Shown here one piece after another: positions 1 through 7,607 of a stretch of DNA of 64,000 nucleotides. This stretch comes from Serripes groenlandicus (Eukaryota; Mollusca; Bivalvia; Cardiida; Cardiidae). Numbering within the stretch: position 1 is the first letter of the stretch; each line of letters starts with the position of its first letter. A program made the position numbers and the translations under genes. The notes under the pieces are model-generated. The model searched no databases. It saw nothing but the letters and a program-made list of their open reading frames with translations, and was not told where the DNA came from. The stretch spans positions 33,298,869-33,362,868 of the forward strand of contig JASEVX010000005.1 in the NCBI GenBank assembly GCA_031761405.1. Direction: 5' to 3'.

Positions 1-693
1 TGGAAGCAAATCAAAGCGAGAAATATGGTAATGCAAAAACATTCTGACTCACTTTGACCATTTTAAAGGCGAAAATGACGTTTACACCGTTTTTATCTGC
101 CACTGACAGACATATTTAAGCACAGACACATGTCAAACAAGGTGTTTCGTGTACATGTATGTATTTCCCATGTGGGAATACGTAGATTTAGGAAATAACT
201 TTACGTATAAGCGAGAAATATGGCATTCAAGGACCTAGAATCGTACATTTTATGGCAAAAACGAGTTTCTCAGGTTGCTAATCAAGGTCGTAAGCACACA
301 CGAACAGGTACAGACATGACTAGAACTGATTTTTGTAGAGCTTGTACATGTACCTGTACAAACCTATATCGATATAATATATCGTTTGCACTCATTGAGC
401 ACAAACAAATTAAGAAAACAGAATAAATCTATAGCTTTATAGGCTTGAGTGTTGGATATTAAGAAAATATACACAAATTATGCATACGACCGCTCTAGTA
501 TTGGGCTTGACTTTTATTTTAAAACACAAGGGAAGCACTGTCTGAAATGCTAACATTGCAAGAAAACATTCAATGTGATTCATTTATATGCATCTGTCGC
601 TCTGTCTCACTATAGATATATATCTATATATCGCTGTAAATTAGCGACACTCGCATGTTTGGTTGAGCTTAACAGTGTTTCTTTATTTTTCAG
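1..693. other. Upstream region of the recombinase-SET frame, no gene recognised
   Basis: No recognisable protein is seen here. A short direct repeat with the core gcgagaaatatgg occurs near 18-31 and 210-222. An open stretch at 220-426 codes for a Cys/Thr-rich peptide without family resemblance and is probably chance. A pyrimidine tract followed by CAG at 680-693 is a plausible 3' splice site for the downstream frame. The missing 5' exon, if it exists, should lie here or left of the window. Confidence 0.4.
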
Positions 694-1375
694 GAATAAG
701 AGTTGCCCAATATGTCGGAAGCGGTTCGTTCGGTTGTGCCAACATACCCGCGTTGCTCACTCCAACATTTCTTCAAATGAGTTACTTGTGATAAACCTAA
801 TTGAAAAGGATAGACTTAAGAAAGTGTCAAGTAGCAGTTGTGCCTTTTCAGTTGACGAACTGAGAAATTCTGTCGGAATTGGCTGGATCAGGACGGCTAA
901 GTTCTTACTTACGTTGTCGCACCTAGTGTATGCACCAATAGACTTACGTTCCGTAATGTATCTAAATGCTGCAGACTTGGATGCTCTACAGGAAAAAGAA
1001 TTCAACCCCTTTCAGCCCTGGCAATGCTCCACAACTACCGATCCTATTGACGAAATGATAACTACGGAAAATTCGACTGACACTCTTCGACAACGCCCAT
1101 ATAGTGAACCAGTTCTATTTTCACCGTTAAGAAGTCCGCCTCGTACGCCATCAGCGACAGTCACACGTCCAGACCAACAAACATCGCCCATGTCGACGTC
1201 CAGCGAAAATTCTATCCGCCCATGTAGGAAACGGAAACTTACCGAACTGCAGAGTGACGACGAAAATTACCACACTATAGATCTAGATACAGCTGGTGAT
1301 TGTTTAGAACAAAATGATGACCAGGACATACAACCGAAACAACAGAAACTAACAAAACGCGATGTGATAGCTTAA
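694..1375 (+). CDS. Zinc-finger N-terminal part of a Crypton-like recombinase-SET protein
   Basis: The open frame continues upstream to 575 without an ATG. A pyrimidine-rich tract ending in CAG at 691-693 suggests that an exon begins at 694. Just inside is a compact zinc finger of C-X2-C-X9-H-X4-H form, with Cys codons at 704 and 713 and His codons at 743 and 758. The sequence then runs into a helical stretch and a Ser/Pro/Thr- and acid-rich low-complexity tail with a basic RKRK-like cluster, possibly a nuclear localisation signal. The frame stops at TAA 1373-1375 but resumes in the same frame, so this is probably the first part of a longer protein. Similar small fingers precede recombinase domains in animal Crypton-like transposons, which is family knowledge and not proof. 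The function as a DNA-binding N-terminus is inferred. Confidence 0.55.
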
Positions 1376-1393
1376 CGCTATGACCAATTCCAC

Positions 1394-1885
1394 ATGAACG
1401 TACCAAAATCCGTCCGAGACTACGCTGTAGAGAACATTCCTATTTTAATGAATCTCAAAGAACATTACAAGGCACAGCCTATTGATGCCATGCGTTCAGG
1501 CCCCGTCAAATCCATATCAAACAACTTGGCGATTGCCTGTAAAATTATGCAGTTCTGTTCCCCTGATAACACATTAAGAGGCTTCCAATGGCAACACCTC
1601 ACCGCAGCCAAAATGAACAGATTAGTGGATTGTTTACGAACCGAAATTAAACTTTCTAGCAACACAATTGCTAACTTTTTTAAAGTGGTTAAGCATATGT
1701 GCCATTCCATTTGTCAGGATTATTTCTTGAACTTCCCTCAAGCCAGAGAAATTAGAGAAATCCTTATCGACAGAGTCAACACACTTACCAAATGTAATGC
1801 GAAGTTCATTGACCAAGAGAGAACCACAACAAAAGCCAACAACTCGTATACCGAATTATCCGTTTATCAAGAAATATTCGCTTAG
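1394..1885 (+). CDS. Helical (core-binding-like) domain of the recombinase-SET frame
   Basis: This segment codes for about 163 residues that look largely alpha-helical, with regular hydrophobic spacing and basic residues. That resembles the N-terminal core-binding domain that precedes the catalytic domain of tyrosine recombinases. It starts with an ATG 18 bases after TAA 1373-1375 and ends at TAG 1883-1885. Both neighbours are in the same reading frame. No motif identifies it alone; the assignment rests on its place directly before the recombinase-like segment. It may be a separate ORF started by reinitiation, or more simply the middle of one long protein interrupted by nonsense codons. Confidence 0.5.
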   Translation: MNVPKSVRDYAVENIPILMNLKEHYKAQPIDAMRSGPVKSISNNLAIACKIMQFCSPDNTLRGFQWQHLTAAKMNRLVDCLRTEIKLSSNTIANFFKVVKHMCHSICQDYFLNFPQAREIREILIDRVNTLTKCNAKFIDQERTTTKANNSYTELSVYQEIFA

Positions 1886-3172
1886 GTGTTCGAGATATAT
1901 GATACCGCCAAGGAAGAAGCCAAACAAATCCTGTCAAAGGCAGAAACTGCGGCACTGGAGAACAGAGAAATCGTAAAAGTGAACGGATTTTTTAATTTAC
2001 TCAGTCTTATCAATGGAAATCGACCAATGGTATACCAGTGTATGAGAAAAGACATATACAAGCGGGCCAAAAAACATCCAAAGACAAATGCTTCTGGAGA
2101 AACAGTCTACTTTCTCAGTACGGCAGTTCACAAAACAGGTGGGCAATACGTGGCATTCATTTACATGTCTCACGAAATTATGGACATGTTGAACACGTAT
2201 TACAAACATGTTCGAAATGCAAACCCATCCGCTGAACAATACTTATTTGTGAACTCTAAGGGAAACAAAATCTTCAATCCGTCCAATGATTTGACCAAAT
2301 ACCTCGCAAAATACAACAAAAAACTTTCCGAACAATTGACCCATACTGAATATAGAAAGATTATGACGAAAGTCTCTAAAAGATACTTGACCCCTGAAAA
2401 GGCTACAGCTGACAAACATTACGACCTTGGAAGCGATGGTAATGTGCCACACAAACTCGGCTTTAAGTACCTCGGCGAAGTCATGGATGGAATCGAAAAG
2501 GAGCTTGGACGAAAGATTACGACATTTTTTAGTAACATGGATAATATAGCGGATGACGTCAGTGATGAAAAACAAAAGGAACTCCTTAACCGATACAAGA
2601 AACTTGACCACATCCGAAAACTTAACAAAGACAGTGATATTGAATCGTCACCCTCTAACGCTCCAGTCCCATCGACCGCGACCGAACCTGTGCCATCTAC
2701 TTCCTCTCGCGTTACTCCTGGGCCATCTACTTCCTCTCGCGTTACTCCTGGGCCATCTACTTCCTCTCGCGTTACTCCTGGGTCATCTACTTCCTCTCGC
2801 GTTACTCTTGGGCCATCTACTTCCTCTCGCGATACTCCGGTGCCATCTACCTCCAAGCGCGTAAGTCCGGTGCCATCTACGTCCTACCGTGTAAGTCCGG
2901 TGCCATCCTCTTCATCAGATTCATCTACAGAGATCAAAGACAATAAACAAACACTGATGGACAAATTAAAACAACGGTATAGTACCATTGACTGTGATTC
3001 CAAACTTCCAACATTCGCTGACATTGATTCTTTCTTGGCCGAATTAAATGTCACTCTCACTGATTACGCAAGGGCTAAGACATGCAAAGCCATGCAGTCA
3101 TTTGTCAACTGCACAAGAAACACGCATAGGGCCACAGCAATCGCGGACGCGCTAAGCCGCAACATAGACTAA
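1886..3172 (+). CDS. Tyrosine-recombinase-like catalytic domain plus Ser/Thr/Pro repeat tail
   Basis: The frame opens directly after TAG 1883-1885 with no ATG, so it is best read as the continuation of the preceding segment. Counting from 1886, the order of conserved features fits a tyrosine recombinase. There is an arginine in NGNRP (residue 46), a lysine in HKTGG (residue 83), a His/Arg pair at 153/157 in THTEYRK, and a candidate nucleophile Tyr at 179 in ADKHYD. The late His/Trp position is not clear, so activity is uncertain. Residues 269-338 are seven tandem decapeptides of the PSTSSRVTPG type, encoded by a 30-bp minisatellite. A further 90 or so charged residues follow to TAA 3170-3172. 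Crypton-type DNA transposons use such an enzyme for integration and excision. The fold is a pattern call and needs a profile search. Confidence 0.55.
   Translation: MFEIYDTAKEEAKQILSKAETAALENREIVKVNGFFNLLSLINGNRPMVYQCMRKDIYKRAKKHPKTNASGETVYFLSTAVHKTGGQYVAFIYMSHEIMDMLNTYYKHVRNANPSAEQYLFVNSKGNKIFNPSNDLTKYLAKYNKKLSEQLTHTEYRKIMTKVSKRYLTPEKATADKHYDLGSDGNVPHKLGFKYLGEVMDGIEKELGRKITTFFSNMDNIADDVSDEKQKELLNRYKKLDHIRKLNKDSDIESSPSNAPVPSTATEPVPSTSSRVTPGPSTSSRVTPGPSTSSRVTPGSSTSSRVTLGPSTSSRDTPVPSTSKRVSPVPSTSYRVSPVPSSSSDSSTEIKDNKQTLMDKLKQRYSTIDCDSKLPTFADIDSFLAELNVTLTDYARAKTCKAMQSFVNCTRNTHRATAIADALSRNID
2691..2900 (+). repeat. 30-bp in-frame minisatellite (7 units)
   Basis: Seven consecutive 30-base units with the core ccatctacttcctctcgcg encode PSTSSRVTPG-like decapeptides. 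The first four are nearly identical. The later ones diverge at third and first positions but keep the frame. The unit length is divisible by three, so copy-number change would not disrupt the protein. It forms a flexible linker between the recombinase-like domain and the C-terminal part. Confidence 0.9.
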
Positions 3173-3190
3173 GCAAAAACACAACAACTA

Positions 3191-3793
3191 ATGATTGAAT
3201 ATATGAATAAACAAAATTGGACTAGAAATGTTAAAATAGAAAAGCAGGCTTTAGTTAAACTACAACATATTCAGAAAAAACATAGAACCGTAACTGTGCA
3301 GGCCAACCAAGGGGAACATAAACTAAATAGGATGTTAGCACATCAAATACGGACTCAGACATGGCCCCTTATTAAACTCGGATCTTCCGGGGAAAAGGGG
3401 CAAGGTGCTTTTGCGACATCCTTCATTCCCAGTGGGACAGTGATATGCGATTATCACGGGGAAATTATACCTGAAAGTGAAGGTGATTACCGTTACACTG
3501 AACTGTATAAAAACCACCCAAGAAATACATATATGTTTAAGTTTCAATACGGTCGTAAATTCTACTATTGTGATGCGGTAAAACAGTGTGATTGTCACCC
3601 GAAGGCGAACATCAAGGGTCGATTTTTGAACCATAGTAGAAAGCCGAATGTCAGGGTTAAGCCAACAAGAGATCAAGGTGATAACCTACTACTCATTATG
3701 CAAACACTCCGAGATGTTACTGTTGGGGAAGAATTAGTATTTAACTACGGCTGTAGAAATGATAGAATGTCCGAAAGAGAATCATGGATGTGA
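3191..3793 (+). CDS. SET-domain lysine methyltransferase (KMT5A/SETD8-type), element-borne
   Basis: The 200-residue product carries a nearly complete SET domain from about residue 58 to 187. The visible signatures are the SAM-binding GQG at 70-72, YHG at 88-90, a long RFLNHSRKPNV block at 144-154, and EELVFNYG at 180-187, which supplies the catalytic-site tyrosine. This arrangement, with an FQY-type substrate-channel segment near 118-120 and no Cys-rich post-SET domain, is closest to the KMT5A class that monomethylates H4K20. The target here is unknown. About 57 basic residues precede the domain. The ATG lies 18 bases after TAA 3170-3172 in the same frame, and the ORF ends at TGA, only about 33 bases before a satellite array. 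It lacks introns and sits behind a recombinase, so an element-borne copy is more likely than the host housekeeping gene. The domain call is firm; the biological role is inferred. Confidence 0.85.
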   Translation: MIEYMNKQNWTRNVKIEKQALVKLQHIQKKHRTVTVQANQGEHKLNRMLAHQIRTQTWPLIKLGSSGEKGQGAFATSFIPSGTVICDYHGEIIPESEGDYRYTELYKNHPRNTYMFKFQYGRKFYYCDAVKQCDCHPKANIKGRFLNHSRKPNVRVKPTRDQGDNLLLIMQTLRDVTVGEELVFNYGCRNDRMSERESWM

Positions 3794-3825
3794 GACAGTT
3801 GTAATTCTTACAGTCCATAGTTCAG

Positions 3826-4062
3826 CGATCCAAGAAATACTTTACTGGCTAGCTATCTCAAATAGCGATCCCGGTAGGTACTTTCTTGCTAGCTATCTTA
3901 AATATGGGTTATATATAGCGATCCAAGAAATACTTTACTGGCTAGCTATCTGAAACAGCGATCCCGGTAGGTACTTTCTTGCTAGCTATCTTACATATGG
4001 GTTATATTTAGCGATCCAAGAAATACTTTACTGGCTAGTACTTACTTGCTAGCTATGTTAAA
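3826..4062. repeat. 93-bp satellite, first short block
   Basis: About two and a half copies of the same 93-bp unit as the main array begin 33 bases after the SET ORF stop. The unit is an internal dimer. A 40-base half and a 53-base half both start with agcgatcc and both contain a gctagctatct-like segment. The block ends in a SINE-core-like piece (4064-4115) and a short CAGA run. Confidence 0.9.
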
Positions 4063-4063
4063 T

Positions 4064-4690
4064 ATGGTTCAGCGCCGTTTTCAGCAATCTATCCGTCATA
4101 TCACGGCAACTACGTACTTACAGACAGACATACATACTTACTTACATACATACAGACATACAGACAGACAGACAGACAGACAGATGCTATCTTAAATATG
4201 GTTCAACGCCGTTTTCAACAATTTATCAGTCATATCACGGCGACTTCGTACCATGTAACTTATGGCATTTTAGTAAATTTTAGTACAATCAAGCATCTCC
4301 AAACGAATGAAAGCTATCATACCCATTGTTGAATCTTTTCTCGAAAGGGTTTGCTATGTAGGGATTTAACACATAAACATTTCACCGTCTTTCCTTGACT
4401 TTCATTTCGACAAGGATTAACATCCAAACATTGCACCTGAATGTAGGTATCTGTTATGTGCATACATGTACATAACTACGTGTACACGTACGCATGTATA
4501 TACATACTAGCAGTCACAATTGCACAACACAAACACAAATTACAGCATTAACTTACATTTTTTATACACCGACTCACCCAATCATTATTTTTTACTACCA
4601 TTGCAAATATGTATATATGTTATGCTATGAACTACTATGTTTTTGTTTCATGTTTTGTAATTGTTGTATAATAGTCTATGTTTATCGCCA
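4064..4690. other. Spacer between satellite blocks: SINE-core fragments, CAGA run, unique AT-rich DNA
   Basis: Two antisense copies of a V-SINE 3' core (cgccgttttcaacaattt-type followed by tcacggcg) lie at 4070-4115 and 4203-4246, separated by a CATA/CAGA microsatellite (4130-4182). The rest, to 4690, is AT-rich with no gene seen. The ORF at 4494-4733 runs into the satellite and is not credible. Confidence 0.7.
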
Positions 4691-4696
4691 TAGTTT

Positions 4697-6825
4697 AGCG
4701 ATCCAAGAAATACTTTACTGGCTAGCTATCTGAAATAGCGATCCCGGTAGGTACTTTCTTGCTAGCTATCTTAAATATGGGTTATACATAGCGATCCAAG
4801 AAATACTTTACTGGCTAGCTGTCTGAAATAGCGATCCCGGTAGGTACTTTCTTGCTAGCTATCTCACATATGGGTTATATATAGCGATCCAAGAAATACT
4901 TTACTGGCTAGATATCTGAAATAGCGATCCCGGTAGGTACTTTTTTGCTAGTTATCTTAAAAATGGGTTATATATAGCGATCCAAGAAATACTTTACTGG
5001 CTAGCTATCTGAAATAGCGATACCGGTAGGTACTTTCTTGCTAGCTATCTTAAATATGGGTTATATATAGCGATCTAAGAAATACTATACTGGCTAGCTA
5101 TCTGAAATAGCGATCCCGGTAGGTACTTTCTTGCTAGCTATCTTATGTATGGGTTATATTTAGCCATACAAGAAATACTTTACTGGCTAGCTATCTGAAA
5201 TAGCGATCCCGATAGGTACTTTCTTGCTAGCTACCTTAAATATGGGTTATATATAGCGATCCAAGAAATACTTTACTGGCTAGCTATATAAAATAGAGAT
5301 CCCGGTAGGTACTTTCTTGCTAGCTATCCAAAATATGGGTTATATACAGCGATCCAAGAAATACTTTACTGGCTAGCTATCTGAAATAGCGATCCCGGTA
5401 GGTACTTTCTTGTTAGCTACCTTAAATATGGGTTATATATAGCGATCCAAGAAATACTTTACTGGCTAGCTATCTGAAATAGCGATCCCGGTAGGTACTT
5501 TCTTGCTAGCTATCTTATGTATGGGTTATATTTAGCCATACAAGAAATACTTTACTGGCTAGCTATCTGAAATAGCGATCCGGGTAGGTACTTTCTTGCT
5601 AGCTACCTTAAATATGGGTTATATATAGCGATCCAAGAAATACTTTACTGGCTAGCTATCTGAAATAGCGATCCCGGTAGGTACTTTCTTGCTAGCTATC
5701 CAAAATATGGGTTATATACAGCGATCCAAGAAATACTTTACTGGCTAGCTATCTGAAATAGCGATCCCGGTAGGTACTTTCTTGCTAGCTACCTTAAATA
5801 TGGGTTATATATAGCGATCCAAGAAATATATTACTGGCTAGCTGTCTGAAATAGCGATCCCGGTAGGTACTTTCTTGCTAGCTATCTTAAATATGTGTTA
5901 TGTATAGTGATCCAAGAAATACTATACTGTCTAGCTATCTGAAATAGCGATCCCGGTAGTTACTTTTTTGCTAGCTATCTCACATATGGGTTATATATAG
6001 CGATCCAAGAAATACTTTACTGGCTAGATATCTGAAATAGCGATCCCGGTAGGTACTTTTTTGCTAGTTATCTTACAAATGGGTTATATATAGCGATCCA
6101 AGAAATACTTTACTGGCTAGCTATCTGAAATAGCGATACCGGTAGGTACTTTCTTGCTATCTATCTTCAATATGGGTTATATATAGCGATCCAAGAAATA
6201 CTATACTGGCTAGCTATCTGAAATAGCGATCCCGGTAGGTACTTTCTTGCTAGCTATCTTATATATGGATTATATTTAGCGATCCAATAAATACTTTACT
6301 GGCTAGCTATCTGAAATAGCGATCCCGGTAGGTACTTTCCTTCTAGTTACCTTAAATATGGGTTATATATAGCGATCCAAGAAATACTTTACTGGCTAGC
6401 TATCTGAAATAGCGATCCCGGTAGGTACTTTCTTGCTAGCTATCCAAAATATGGGTTATATACAGCGATCCAAGAAATACTTTACTGGCTAGCTATCTGA
6501 AATAGCGATCCCGGTAGGTACTTTCTTTTTAAGTATCTTAAATATGGGTTATATATAGCAATCCAAGAAATACTTTACTGGCTGGCTGTCTGAAATAGCG
6601 ATCCCGGTAGGTACTTTCTTGCTAGCTATCTCACATATGGGTTATATATAGCGATCCAAGAAATACTTTACTGGCTAGATATCTGAAATAGCGATCCCGG
6701 TAGGTACTTTTTTGCTAGTTATCTTAAAAATGGGTTATATATAGCGATCCAAGAACTACTTTACTGGCTAGCTATCTGAAATAGCGATACCGGTAGGTAC
6801 TTACTTGCTAGCTATCTTAAATATG
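4697..6825. repeat. Main 93-bp satellite array with higher-order structure (about 23 units)
   Basis: Unit starts were measured at 4697, 4790 and 4883, giving a period of 93. Variant units recur at exact multiples. The cacata variant appears at 4865, 5981 and 6632, which is 12 and 7 units apart. The tagccata variant appears at 5161 and 5533, 4 units apart. The array therefore has grown by copying blocks of units and not only single monomers. Confidence 0.93.
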
Positions 6826-6827
6826 GG

Positions 6828-6900
6828 TTCAACGCCGTTTTCAACAATATTTCAGTCATATCACGGCGAATACCGATCCCGGTAGGTACTTATTTGCTAG
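6828..6900 (-). repeat. SINE 3' core fused to the satellite end
   Basis: The array ends in an antisense V-SINE core (cgccgttttcaacaat, then tcatatcacggcg) that is directly followed by another satellite-like piece (cgatcccggtaggtactta). The same junction type occurs at 4064 and 4198. Confidence 0.7.
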
Positions 6901-7607
6901 CTAATAACATTCGAATGCATTGCCCGTTGTTTAATACCAGAAAACTGAAATTACTAGGCACTTGCAATGCAACTTTGGCCAGAAACCCAGTACGGAGGTC
7001 GCCGAAGTGAGCAGTGTTCATCCAAACCATGTCCTATTGTCACAAAATAAGCCTAATAATGACAACACGATGTATATCTAATAGGGTAAATCACATTCAT
7101 GTGCATTGTACGTTGCATTATGCCAGAAAATTGAGAATAACAGGCGGTACAAATGCTACTGTGGCTAAAACCCAGTATTTTGCTCTCAGATGTGAACAGT
7201 ACTCATGTAAATAGTACTGGATCTTCACTGTTCTTACATTAAAGTGAAGGCAATAGTCATATCTTGAAGAATAAATATCACTAAACCGCTCTTTCTGCTG
7301 CTTTAAACCTAAAATGGACAACTGGGTACCCTACCACCGCTAGTTTAGCCAAACACCAAGTAAGTGGCAGCCGAATGTGAACAGTACTCAACCAAATATT
7401 AATGAATTTTCTTGGTTCTTGCATCAAAATGATGGCAAGAGTCATATCTAATGTAGTTAATAACATTCGAATGCATTGCCCGTTGTTTAATACCAGACAA
7501 TTGAAATTAGTAGGCACTTTCAATGCAACTTTGGCCATAAACCCAGTACGGAGGTCGCCGAAGTGAGCAGTGTTCATCCAAACCATGTCCTATTGTCACA
7601 AAATAAG
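6901..7607. repeat. Diverged direct repeat of about 150-200 bp
   Basis: The segment 6901-7050 recurs almost base for base at 7452-7607, including aacattcgaatgcattgccc and ggaggtcgccgaagtgagca. More diverged copies with the same order of motifs (cattgtacgttg, ccagaaaattga, aaacccagta, gtgaacagtactca) fill 7090-7450. The 147-bp array starts abruptly inside the last copy at about 7608. The short ORFs here are not credible. Confidence 0.8.

Noticed and set aside
3191..3793. The host KMT5A gene
   Set aside because: It lacks introns and the usual long N-terminus, follows a recombinase-like frame in phase, and abuts a satellite. An element-borne copy is more likely.
694..3793. Ciliate or other protist contamination reading TAA/TAG as glutamine
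   Set aside because: Suggested by the TAR-only internal stops, but the frame sits in the same contig as animal repeats and only three stops are involved. Kept as an alternative, not a call.
4697..6825. Regularly spaced repeats resembling a CRISPR array
   Set aside because: The units are head-to-tail copies with no unique spacers, and the genome is animal-like.
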